DNA of 19,778 nucleotides from positions 1 through 19,778 of the forward strand of contig NW_025955581.1 of NCBI RefSeq assembly GCF_022376445.1, written 5' to 3'. The notes beneath the pieces were generated by a model. The model ran no database searches. It saw nothing but the letters and a program-made list of their open reading frames with translations, and was not told the DNA's origin. The stretch is from Fomitopsis serialis. Taxonomy: Eukaryota > Basidiomycota > Agaricomycetes > Polyporales > Fomitopsidaceae. Position 1 is the stretch's first letter. Each line of letters starts with the position of its first letter. The position numbers and the translations under genes were made by a program. Positions 1 to 10,391 of the stretch are shown one piece after another.

Positions 1-1934
1 TCCTATCAATACTGGCCGTAACAATGGGATGGGTAATAATAGTCGATCCAAAATATGATACACCAGGCAACGACAGGATCCGGATAGACGAACCTCTTCG
101 TCGGCATCCGAAACGAGACTCGCTTGCTGTGGGAGGTGAATGAGGCCACAAGTTCTGGGTTCTGCTCCACCCGACATGTCGTTGCGTCGGGACTTGTCAG
201 ATACAATAGGCCTGGTGTTACGACAAGTAAGCAGTCGTCATGCTGTGTCCAGCAAGTGCCACGGTGGCTCACGTCAAGTTATGAGCGTTCAGTATAAAAT
301 CCATTTTAGCAGAAGATCACGTGCAGGCAAGCTCGGAGGCCGCCGGGTGGAAATCTCCGATCGCAACACCCGTGGCCTAAAAAGGAAATGGTTGGCTTGG
401 ACGACTTTCGTGGAAGCATCAACGTTTCAACGTTCAGCCAGGCTCCTCAGCCGGCGGCACGGAACACATGTGTCTTTCTTTCTCGCTCCGGAAGCTGATC
501 CAAAGCTGGTCGGATAAGTTCAAAGTTGCTACCCAAGTCTTCTCGACCAGTTCTCAACGCTGACATGATAACATTGCAGGTATCGTGTAGCACGCGCTGC
601 GCACCGGGCTTGTCTGAGTTATTCTGTACAGATTTACTCAGGATCCACTCGCGGCATCTCACCAGAATCGTGTCGTGCCAATTGAGCAGCCCTAATCACG
701 GAGGAGATCAGCAAGAAGTGTGTTATGGTCTCCGTCAAGATTCCGTGCATATTGCGGCGAGACACACGATTAGAAGTGGCGAAGTTGTTGCCACGCACAC
801 TACGCTAGGCCACATGAGACCTCGGCCGACCATAATTGGCTCACACTACACTTCGGTCATAACCTTCTCACCGTCAAGTCCGAACTTGACGTCAAGCGCT
901 CTGTCAAGCTATACCTTTGACATAATCCTTTCGTAGTAGGCCCCCCTGTCAAGACGACGTCTCATCCTGCATCTTGAATATACTTGAAGTACCAGAGGCA
1001 AGTGCAGCTGCAAAGTACTCTTGCTTAGCCTGGGTAGCGTCCTGACGGTACCAGCGATTAGATAGCAAGGTTGAGGCCCGCGAGAACAGACTCTCGGAAC
1101 CATACAAACACTCCCCGGAAGCCCATATGGTCGCGTGCACATGAACTTTACCCCAAGCTCAATAGGCGGCTCCAACACTTTTACCTAGACTCATAGCGGC
1201 CCGTAGCTTCCTTCAGCCGCCGATAAAGCCGCCATCCAGTAAGTTACGCCCAGCCTAGGACTTGATTCGCATGCTATCTTGCGAGTTCCGGATGAAAAAT
1301 TAGAATTCGGCGCCATGGCCCAGGGGTGTTGCCCAATCGTGAACATGCGGGACATGGGAATGCTGACGCTGGTACGTCTATTATCGTTCAGCTCTTCGTT
1401 CTCGGCATGGACTCGCGCACCGATATACCACTACAGGGAACAGTGTCATGCTATATCCCCGGTATTTGATATGGCACCTCGTCATGACATGTGTTGTCGC
1501 GGGACTGCTTGACAAGGCGGCCCCATTCTTCGAAATTCGGTGCAACCGGAAGTCCTCTTCGTACACGATCAAGGGGAAGATACTGGGTGGGACAGGCGCA
1601 CCATGTGTTCCACCAGGTCCAAGCCGACTCGCCGGGACTCAGCTCATTGAGAAGTACGGGAAGCTTCCACTGGGGCCAGCGTCACTGTCCTCCGGTTGGA
1701 TCCCGACCGTGCTGGTAAGCATCTCGTACCTGGTCTACCCAGTTCTCGACACGATAAGATGCAACCATATGCCAACGGGCGCAGTTACACACAGCAGACA
1801 CACCACCTCCCAGCGCTCCTTATCTGCATTGGAGAAATTTCGGGCGCACATAAGAACCCACATGGCGGAGGAGGACTCCCTCGCCTCCCGTCTTCCCGGA
1901 CACCCACGCCGTCCTTTCCGCGTCACACATCGCC
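1..1934. other. Intergenic region upstream of the OPT gene
   Basis: No convincing gene is seen. Open frames on both strands overlap each other, lack domain motifs and lack the GC-rich third positions of the real exons in this window. Between 873 and 953 the hexamer GTCAAG occurs four times, the first as part of an inverted repeat. The last 150 bases before the OPT start are pyrimidine-rich, as fungal 5' untranslated regions often are. No clear TATA box was found near the OPT start. The left edge may hold the end of a gene outside the window, but nothing here shows it. Confidence 0.5.
1752..1825 (+). promoter_or_regulatory. Pair of GATA-factor-like sites upstream of the OPT gene
   Basis: CGATAA lies at 1752-1757 and AGATAA on the minus strand at 1825-1820. 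Both match the HGATAR consensus of fungal nitrogen regulators (AreA/Nit2 type). They sit about 110-183 bases before the OPT start codon and about 60 bases apart. Paired sites of this kind upstream of a peptide transporter would fit nitrogen control. The motif is short and can occur by chance, so this is a suggestion only. Confidence 0.3.
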
Positions 1935-4900
1935 ATGGCCAGCGTACGTGATGACCTGGAGAGCTCGAGCACTAGCTCCATCCCCGACAAGGAGAGGCTG
2001 GACGCCGAGAAGGGCGGTCAGTCACGCTCGCTTCTCGACCGCTGACTCACGGGGATGCTAATGACCCAACCAACAGCAGTGAAGGATAATGTCGCGGTAA
2101 CTGAATTTGACGACCCTAATTTGAATGACAAGGAAGCTCTCGAGTTCGGTAAGTGCATATACCCAAACTTGACGAAGTGCTTACGAACGATGCCCTACCA
2201 GAGGATGACTCGCCGTATCCTGAGGTTCGTTCAGCCGTCGCCAACACGGACGACTTCGACATGCCGTCGTCGACCATTCGAACTTGGGTCATGGGTATCA
2301 TCTGGGCGGTAATTATCCCAGGCATGAACCAGTTCTTCTTCTTCCGTTACCCGTCCGTCAACGTCGGCAGCGTAAGAAAAATTCTCTCATAAGTTAGGTC
2401 GATCGCTCATCGTCTACACAGTACGTTGCACTGCTGCTGTCGTTCCCCGTTGGGCGTTTCTGGGCCAGGTTCATGCCTAAGGTCAAGATACTAGGCGTAT
2501 CCCTCAATCCTGGACCATTCACCATCAAGGAACACGTCCTGATCACTATCATGGCGGGTGTAGGCGCGGGCTCGGCATATGCGGTTTGCATACATGTAAC
2601 CGAATTTTGATGCGTTGCTGACATCCCTGTCAGACCGATATCGTTGCCGTTCAACGAGTGTACTACAGCCAGGAGTACAACTTCATCTGTACGTCTGGAA
2701 CATAACCACCATCCATCATTCTTATTGACTATGTGATCAGATCAGTGGATGGTGGTGATGAGCACCCAGTTGATCGGGTTCTCGATCGGTGGCATTCTAC
2801 GAAGGTTCCTTGTCCAGCCTGCGTCGATGAGTAAGCCCTTCTCCAATTGAAGCATATCCACGTTTTATCCGCCCCTACTAGTCTGGCCCACCAACCTGGT
2901 TACTTGCGCGCTGTTCAATACCCTTCACCAGCAGCAATACTCCGGTATCGGTAACCGCGGTGGTATCAGCCGAGAGCGGTTCTTCGGCTTTGTGTTCCTG
3001 GGATCGTTTTGCTGGTACTGGTTCCCGGATTACATCTTCCAGGCCATGTCGTACTTCAACTGGGTCTGCTGGATCGTCCCGAATAATGTAGTCGTCAATC
3101 AGCTCTTCGGCTACTCGAGCGGCTTGGTAAGTGAGAGGCATAATCAAATACACACATTGTCTGATGCCGTTCGTAGGGCATGTCGCTGCTCACCTTCGAC
3201 TGGGCCCAGATCTCGTACATCGGGTCACCGCTCGCAACGCCATGGTGGGCAGAGGCGAACATTACTGTCGGCTTTGTATTCTTCTTCTGTAAGTTCGGTA
3301 TTGCATCGCTGATGATGGTCTGCTCACTCGAGTTCTAAGGGATCCTCACGCCGATTCTATACTACACGAACACCTGGTATAGCTCGTACATGCCGTAAGT
3401 TCCACTCGTTTACGACGATTCAACATTTATTGACGATGGTTCCTTCGCAGAATTTCTTCCAGGGGATCATACGACCGCTATGGCAACAGCTACAACGTCA
3501 CCGCCATTACGAACCCGGATGCCTCGCTCAACATGGGGAAGTACGCATCATACAGCCCGCTCTTCCTCTCGACGACGTTCGCCATGACTTACGGGCTGTC
3601 GTTTGCGTCGATCACGTCGATCATCACGCACACGTTCCTCTACTTCCGCAAGCAAATCTGGGTCCAATCCCGTCGCGCCATGAGCGACCAGCCGGATATC
3701 CACTCTCGCCTCATGTCGCGGTACCGTCAGGTTCCCGAATGGTGGTACATGTGTATATTTGGTCAGTATGACAGATTACCTCTATACGTTGCGCTAAAGC
3801 TAGGTCATACAGCCATCATGTTCGTGTTCGGCATCGTGTCTATTGAGGTGTGGCACACCGAGTTCCCTGTCTGGGCCTTCGTACTCAGTTTGGTCATCGG
3901 TAAGCACTTCAATATATTTAGCCATGTCATCCGTCCCATGTGGCTTCCATCACAGCGTTCGTGTACTGCATTCCAGTCGGCATGATTCAGGCTATCACCA
4001 ACCAGCAACTCGGATTAAAGTACGTCAGACACTCGCGCAGTGTTTTCTGTCGGCTCATCTTTGCCTCTCTTAGTGTCATCACCGAACTGATCATCGGCTA
4101 CGCCTTGCCCGGTCGGCCCATTGCCATGATGATGTTCAAGACCTGGGGCTACATCACCATGGCGCAAGCGTTGACGTTCACGTCCGACTTCAAGTTGGGT
4201 CATTACATGAAGATCAACCCACGCGAGATGTTCTGGGCGCAGGTGGTCGCTACCGTTATTGCTGGCACGGTGCAGCTTGCCGTGCAGGCATGGATGTTTA
4301 CAAACATTCCGGACATATGCTCCCCGTCCCAAGCAAATGGTTTCATCGTGAGTCTTTACGAGCGTAGTTGATTGCTGTCCTTACGCTGAGCCCTCCGTTA
4401 GTGCCCCTCGACTGAAGTGTTCGGTACTGCGTCGATCATCTGGGGTGTGATTGGTCCGGCCCGCCAGTTCTCACAGGGACAGATTTATTAGTAAGTTTAA
4501 GTAGTTGATCTCAGTGTCTCACTGGAGAGCTGAAAGACGTCGGCACTCCCAGCGGTCTTGTCTGGTTCTTCCTTGTCGGCGCCGTTTGTCCTTTGGTTGC
4601 CTACCTCGTCGCACTCAAGTGGCCCAACTCATTTGTCAAATACGTCAACTTCCCTGTCATCTTCAGCGGAACTGGTGCCATCCCGCCGGCAACGGCCATC
4701 AACTACGTGCCGTGGGCGATCGTGGGCTTCATTTTCAACTACATCATTCGCCGCCGCCACTTCTCGTGGTGGACGAAGTACAACTGTGGGTACCCATGCT
4801 GCCTCCGTGATCGGCGTGGTTGACATTCGCGCATATCAGACGTCCTGTCCGCGGGTCTGGATTCGGGTGTTGCTATTTCCATCATCGTCATCTTCTTCTG

Positions 4901-5104
4901 TGTGCAGTACCCCCTTGCCGGTGCCATCGGAAAGAACACCATCCAGGCATGGTGGGGAAACACTGTCCCCTTCGACAACGCCGACGGCCGCTCTGCGAGT
5001 TACAAAGTCCTGGCCGAGGGAGGCCACTTTGGGTAAGCCGTTCCTCTGCTGCTTGGACGAACACAGCTGATCGCAGGCGTCCCAGACCCGAGACCTGGTC
5101 GTGA
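1935..5104 (+). CDS. Oligopeptide transporter, OPT family (17 exons, complete)
   Basis: This is a polytopic membrane protein of the OPT family, which takes up short peptides (in some members glutathione or metal chelates) by proton symport, usually at the plasma membrane. Exons read from the sequence: 1935-2016, 2077-2148, 2202-2371, 2422-2583, 2634-2688, 2741-2830, 2882-3126, 3177-3288, 3340-3394, 3451-3761, 3813-3899, 3956-4019, 4074-4347, 4402-4490, 4553-4785, 4840-5032, 5077-5104. All 16 introns are 44-62 nt, GT-AG, and join in frame, giving 773 aa, a usual length for the family. Landmarks: acidic N-terminus then EDDSPYPEVR (52-61), the SLNPGPF 'NPG' motif (135-141), ATDIVAVQRV, DIHSRLMSRY, VITELIIGYALPGRP (503-517) and KINPREMF (548-555), a variant of the family's KIPPR motif with N for the first P. 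Many hydrophobic segments follow from exon 3 onward. The start ATG has a good context (cgccATGg); the protein ends with PETWS. The exon 2 acceptor could be 2076 or 2079 with one residue of difference. Substrate is not inferable. Confidence 0.96.
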
Positions 5105-7245
5105 CAGATCTCATCGCATACTCTGTATCCTTATAGACAAATCCTGTAGTGTAGTAGGTAAGCCTGTGATAGGGAATGTACAGAATGTAAGAGAGGGTAC
5201 GATATGAATTTGAATGTTTGGGTTTCTCGATCGATCAATTTGATGGGTCTTGACGCTGGCGCTGACTTCATGATCACCTCTACTGCGGCGAATATCTCCA
5301 TTGAGGTCGCAGATGTGTTGACGAAAGTCACATTGGCGCATATATGCATCTATGCGTCGTGGCACACGAGGTTCTGATACTTGGAAGTGGGTACTACATG
5401 CATCACAGATGCCAACATGTACATGAACTTTATAACTAGCCTCGACATCCACAGTCCAAGTGATTGATAGTGGCGCCCCCAGGCGACTTCGCGTCCTAAA
5501 GTGGAGAAGCGGCATCCTCGCAGAGAAGACTCGGGTCTATACGGACAGATGCCGAGATACTGACTTGTGCGGATCTCTGCAAGGAAGCGATCTAAGCTCA
5601 GGTTCCGTTCGCGACTTCCAGCGATCTGCCAGATTCACTGCGTTTGCTGCCAGTGGTCAACAGCTCTGGGATCTGCATTGCATGTCTGTCGGTAGCTTCG
5701 GTGAGACCGTGCACTGCATATGCAGGATGCGTGACACCTCTCCGAGCAACGTCATGTCAGGGTGACAATCTTTACGCAAAGGCGCAACCGATCGCTGTCC
5801 TTCGATATGTGTGTGCCTACATACCTGATGTGTACGGCAACCGGGTCCAGAGAGCCCTTACAACATTCACGACAGTCAATGATAATTATGATCATGTCGA
5901 GTAAAGTGGTAGGCGGACATACTTCCAGGTATGTCTGTATCACGGGATTCCTGCTCGAGATGAATCTTCCTCAGGCTAGGACAGAATGGGCTGTATGGAT
6001 CCCGAAGATCATCGAGGCCGTGGACACCAAGAACTCGAGGAACGGCGTTGTGACGTCTCTGGACTACGAAGCGGCGATCTGTACGGTTGTTGTGTTGTGA
6101 GGGCGGCATTTCCCGCCCCGTTGGATCGTCTATGCACGCTTGCCGGGGTGCCGCGTGGCGTATATTGGGAACGACTTCTCCTTCTTTCTGGCAATCGCAT
6201 CGCTCAGGGAGCCTGTGTGTGCGGACTTTGGTTCGAAATTTGCCGTGTGATACTGTGCACAGGAATTACACGACTCAATTTCAGCGGAGCAACAGACTTT
6301 CACTGACATGCGTACGAGACTCACCGTGAGGAAGACACTGTCAGTGGGTCGATTAACCTGCTGACATGTCTGCGCCATCTCCCGGTGAACTTCTACATAC
6401 GCCGCAGAATCCCCGTACGCAGCCCACGAGGTACTGTGGATCACCTGAGACTTCGTTCACTGCCACTCGTGAGATCTGGCCGCCGTTGTGTAAGTGGGAA
6501 CCGTTTCGCTCACCGCAATCCGACCTTAGTCGGAACGTTTCATGTCGCAGCCGCTTGATGCAGACAGCAGGTTTTTGAAAGTCATGGCCGATAGACACTC
6601 GTGCTCCCGCCACGGCAACGTCAGTAGTTGATGGACTGGCCACCAGGGGACAGCGCATATTCCTCTGCTCCGTGCTCCGGGGAAAAAGTGTCGAGAAACC
6701 CTAAGCCATCTTTCTTTAATATATCAAGAGCAGAAGATAGATTCACAGCAAGCGGCACACACTGCCCTCTACAGTGTGACAGACCCAAGCCCGCCTCGCA
6801 CGCATGCATCTGTCACCGCATTGGAAGCGTCGCGCGTCTCGGTGAAGCGGGTCGTATTAGCAAAGAGCAGGTTCGACACCCGTGTAGAGGATCTTGGTAT
6901 GAGACTATTGTGAGACTATGCGTGCAGTACTGAGAGTATGCACCTAAAAGGGGTCTGTTCAGTAGTGACTTAAGAAATCGAGCGTGGGAAACAACTCACC
7001 GCCGGCCGAGCCGTCTCCGGAGTGATGCACGTGGACTGTCAAGTAGAGAACGTACGCGCATACATCGCCCAGTTGCGTTCAATCAGACACCCTCAGCCGA
7101 CTGTCGAGGTCCTAACATTGTACACCATTCGACTTCCTTTCTATACGGGTACATAGAGCAAGGTATATCTGGTTGGGACTGCCAACCGCAGTTAATGAAA
7201 CCGAACTTCCCATGATTGTCAGATAGCAATGTCTTCATATGTGGG
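5105..7245. other. Intergenic region between convergent genes
   Basis: This stretch must contain the 3' untranslated regions of the OPT gene (from the left) and of the oxidoreductase gene (from the right). I saw no ORF with recognisable motifs or coding bias, no RNA gene and no canonical AATAAA close to either stop codon. A tandem TGAGACTAT pair lies at 6900-6919 and a 7-bp inverted repeat near 6766; both are of a size expected by chance. Confidence 0.5.
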
Positions 7246-9552
7246 TCATAGCCTGTACACGATCTTCTCCGCACTGACCTTCCCCTCCCGCATGTATTGA
7301 AGGCCGTCCGGCACAGCCTGGAGGCCACCTTCCCATACCTTCGTCTTATTCGGGCTGATCTTCTTCGTGCGTACGAGCTCCGGTATCTTCTTGAGGAACG
7401 CAACCATGTGCGCACGGTCTTCCGTGCTCACAGGGAAGTCCTGTCCCAGCATCGAGAACGCCCGCCCCAGGGACGTGTAAATGAGTGTTGCTATGCGGAT
7501 TACGTATTAACGCGCGCATATAGCGAGCAGAAGCAGGCGGACTCACGTTGAAGGACGACGTCTTCCCGAACTTGTCCACCCTCTTCTGGGCCCAGGACCA
7601 GGATGACTTTGCCACCGGACGGCTGGATCACTCTAGACGTGAATGCCTCAGAGGACGCTACACTAATCGTGTCAAGCCCGAGGGCAATCGAATCGCCCGT
7701 TGCGTCCTTGATCTTCTGCACGGCATCCGTATCATGGTAGTCCGCCACAAAATCGGCTCCGAGCGACTTGCAGAGATCGAAGTTGTGTGGTGACGCAACC
7801 GTGGCAACCTTGTAGCCTGCCGCGTGTGCTAACTGGGTAGCATATTGCCCGACAGAAGCTGCACGATTGGGAGTGGAGCTACGTTAGCGAGGAGCGAAAA
7901 CATAAATGGTACGATGCTTACTGCTGCCCCCGTAGACGAATACCCACTGCTCTCCCTCTACCTTAGACGGTGGCTCGACGAGTCCGAGCCGAGTCGGGTT
8001 GTGCAGTGCCTGCACAGCCGTCCAGAACCTGCAGGTAAGCTCAGACTGGCATCCGCATAGCCAAAGAAATGTGACGTACGCGCAACCTAACGCCGCCGCT
8101 TCCTCGTGGCTCACAGTACCCTCTGGCACGACCCAACTTAACTCCGCAGGTGTCCGTACGTACTCGGCATATGCGCCGTAGTCGGTGTACGTGCCGCCCT
8201 GAACGAACCCCGCTACGTGGTCGCCAATCCCTGGCGAAGAGACGTTCTTCCCTGCATCCACGACATATCCGGACCAGTCGCAGCCCAGGATGGTCCCATG
8301 GTTCTGAACATAGTCCACAACTATCAATAAGAGCATGTCAGCCAGTGATTATTAAACGCAAGCATGAATGGAGACATAGTAGAGCCCCAGAGGACCCGAG
8401 GACCCGCGCGCCATACCATAGACTGGGTTGAGACGCGGATCGATGTTCTCATACTCCAGCGCTGAGAGCCACATTCTCGTCATTCTCTTACTGACACCAG
8501 TCTTGGAAGCAGTAGGCGCACAGTAGAATCACTTCCGCTACCCTTGACGTTCCGCCGAGCGTATCAGAAGAACTTCGTTGTGCGCCACCCCGTGCGCGTC
8601 GCGACGTACGTACCAAGCAACCTCGGCCCGAAACAAGCCGTTCAGCTCCTCGAAGAAGCTAGAAGCTCCCGAACATATACGACCTAGTGGTGAGTCGCGT
8701 GTGCGCCACTATCATTGACCACAAAATAAATGGAGGCTGTGCGACGGGGAGCTGAGTTGCCAATGGTGTCATTGGAAGAGCCAAGGATGGCCCCAAAACG
8801 TGCAGGACAATCCAGCGCGTTGATAAAGTCCTGCTAGAAAGCCACCGGTGAGCGCCTGCGTGTACATTCACGGTGCTGGACCTTCCATAGCTTGTGCAGG
8901 ACTCTAGGCTTCGGACACTCTTTCGATCCGACTGGCCATCGCAAGGCTACTGGTCGCCTCGCTCGAATGGACAGATCGATGCATCAGCCGCGACAATGGC
9001 TGGGATATTCCCACTCGGAGAAAAGCCACGAAAAGGGAAAATAAACGCTCTGGAGGAGGCTGTGGGCCTTCCTCCAATGATGTATGTCGTCAGACGGCAG
9101 GGGCCGCAGATGACGGCACATGGGCAAGATTCCAACCGAGATTGGAAATGTACAACATGCGCGAGCGCTGAGCGCTGAAGATCGTGGCGTTACTCTGGGC
9201 GGATGCTAATGGGGCAGCGAATGAGAAGCACCAGGACCATGCTATGAGCGCTGTTGGCTTCGATGCTTCCCCTCGATCATCCGGGGGTGATAATCTCATG
9301 GGAGAACAAGTTCGTACAGCGAAAGCGGGGGACGGGACGTACATTTCCAGTCCGTAGGATTTTGTGCGGTGGCGAGGACCTTGACGAGAATATCGTCGTC
9401 GCCAACGACCGGGACGGCGACCTCCTCAACCGCAACGGCTGGGCCCTGAAGCATATTCTGTCGTGTGAGTGATTCTGGACGGTGCATAAATCCGCACTGA
9501 CCGGTTTGACAATGAGGGCCTTCATCGTCTTTGGCACGGCGGGAGCAGACAT
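7246..9552 (-). CDS. Medium-chain NADPH oxidoreductase, toxD/cipB/LovC-like enoyl reductase (6 exons)
   Basis: This is a zinc-independent medium-chain dehydrogenase/reductase, a family that reduces enoyl or quinone-type double bonds with NADPH; some members act in trans with polyketide synthases (LovC type). Exons in transcription order: 9552-9502, 9457-9343, 8320-8080, 8028-7922, 7858-7547, 7490-7246. Phases fit and give 356 aa, the usual length. Landmarks: MKALIVKP at the N-terminus, LATAQNPTDWK ending exon 2, TILGCDWSG (65-73), AAALGCAFWTAVQAL, the Rossmann loop VFVYGGSSTSVGQYATQLA (164-182), SLGADFVADY, and the C-terminal VWEGGLQAVPDGLQYMREGK segment. The cysteine/histidine pattern of the catalytic zinc enzymes is absent. 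Introns 1 and 3-5 are 44, 51, 63 and 56 nt, but intron 2 (8321-9342) is 1022 nt. ATG at 9552 is the first in frame near the conserved N-terminus. It diverges from the metallo-hydrolase gene. The substrate is unknown and no polyketide synthase lies in the window. Confidence 0.93.
8321..9342 (-). other. Oversized intron 2 of the oxidoreductase gene (1022 bp)
   Basis: The donor is gtacgtccc just after the NPTDWK codons and the acceptor ends in attgatag. A CTGAC branch-point-like sequence lies about 20 bases before the acceptor. Exon phases on either side match (phase 1), and the flanking residues join into an ordinary family sequence, so splicing could still work. All other introns in the window are 39-63 nt, so roughly 950 bp is probably an insertion or a merged unit. 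I found no clear terminal repeats or target-site duplication by eye. A short coding-like stretch lies inside on the plus strand (8559-8684). Confidence 0.75.
8559..8684 (+). other. Coding-like orphan stretch inside the large intron
   Basis: The plus-strand frame beginning AYQKNFVVRHPV ends at a TAG at 8685-8687. About 70 percent of its third positions (23 of 32 codons counted) are G or C, well above the surrounding sequence. An AG suitable as a splice acceptor precedes it (tatcag, ending 8567). There is no in-frame ATG upstream after the stop at 8463, so it would be an exon or a fragment. I do not recognise the family. It may be a passenger of inserted DNA, or chance. Confidence 0.15.
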
Positions 9553-9669
9553 GTCGAAGGTCACAGAAATCCGGAAGGTAAGAAGATGGTGAAATCGGTG
9601 TCCTGATGCTTATGTATCTAGGGAGGAGGGGGAGCGGACGACATCGATTAGGGAGGAACCTCCGCGGGC

Positions 9670-9675
9670 TAAATA
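9670..9675 (-). promoter_or_regulatory. Possible TATA box of the oxidoreductase gene
   Basis: The minus strand reads ggTATTTAgc here, about 118 bases before the start codon at 9552, a plausible distance for a fungal promoter. The match to TATAWAW is partial. Confidence 0.25.
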
Positions 9676-9884
9676 CCTGATGATGCAAGGCTGTCCGCGG
9701 CGCCGGCTCGCAGACGGGCTGACGGCACGCGACGCCGTCCTCAGCCTTCCCGTCCGCTGTCCCCCCGCGCGGCCAGCTCGAACGGCGGGTGCAAGTGAGC
9801 GCATCTCCGAGCCCTGCATCGGTGCGTCCACTGGGCCGGCCACCGTCCGGATCCGCAACGAGCGGGCGCGCCGCCCAATCCAGA

Positions 9885-9901
9885 AACCCCAATCTGGGGT
9901 T
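9885..9901. promoter_or_regulatory. Perfect dyad AACCCCA-atc-TGGGGTT in the divergent promoter
   Basis: Seven-base arms flank a three-base spacer. Each arm also contains CTGGGG or close to it (TCTGGGG on the plus strand), which fits the SYGGRG core bound by CreA/Mig1-type carbon-repression factors. A CCAAT box lies seven bases to the left. Symmetry and location suggest a regulatory site that could serve both genes. The binding factor is an inference. Confidence 0.3.
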
Positions 9902-10391
9902 ACACAATTGTTTAGACGCCCATCGACCCGTGTCCCAGGCCGCATCGGTTCTCCCAGTCGACGAAGCCGGCATATGCAATCGCCTCGCTCTAGAAGACAT
10001 TTCGCACACAGATGTCCCTTCTTGATCTGCACATGTCCCCGTCGCCTTTAGTGCACAGAACGAGTGCCTTCTGTCCGTAAAAGTAATTTCAAATTCATTC
10101 CGTCACATCTTTGCACCAATCTGACCGTGGCCTAGTACTTGTCGAGCTTAAGGTCCCCGATTTGTACACTACACTGGGCTGGATGCCTTCAACTGCATCG
10201 TATCTTCGAGCGTGTGTTGGCGCGAATGTGAGCTCCTCCGTGACCCTGTGAGAAGTCTCACGGTCTACTTCGGGAATGGTACGCCGCCACAGGGGTTAGC
10301 AAGGTTATCATTTCGCAACGTGGGGCCTTCCTACCGCTGATCGTTGACGAACAACGACACAGTACAACCAGCTCAGTGGTTCGATTCCGCC

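Larger units (their letters stand above)
9553..10391. promoter_or_regulatory. Divergent intergenic region between oxidoreductase and metallo-hydrolase
   Basis: This 839-bp stretch lies between the two start codons and must hold both promoters and 5' untranslated regions. Its part from about 9680 to 9880 is very GC-rich. It contains a possible TATA box for the minus-strand gene, a CCAAT box on the plus strand at 9874-9878, and a perfect dyad at 9885-9901. Open frames through it on both strands have no domain motifs, and the long minus-strand frame is only an upstream extension of exon 2 in the wrong context. Confidence 0.55.

Noticed and set aside
1448..1951. 167-codon plus-strand frame with a PPGP string, briefly considered as a cytochrome P450 N-terminal remnant
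   Set aside because: Only the short proline string fits; there is no helix I, ExxR or heme-binding segment nearby, no coding bias, and the frame runs into the OPT start region out of phase.
6900..6919. Tandem TGAGACTAT repeat
   Set aside because: Only two short copies; no larger array or coding context.
9296..10009. 237-codon minus-strand frame
   Set aside because: It is exon 2 of the oxidoreductase read back through intron 1 and the GC-rich promoter region; the splice sites and the conserved MKALIVKP start explain the gene better.
10238..10266. Short hairpin GTGAGA/TCTCAC with two-base loop before the metallo-hydrolase gene
   Set aside because: Six-base arms are common by chance and a two-base loop is sterically poor.
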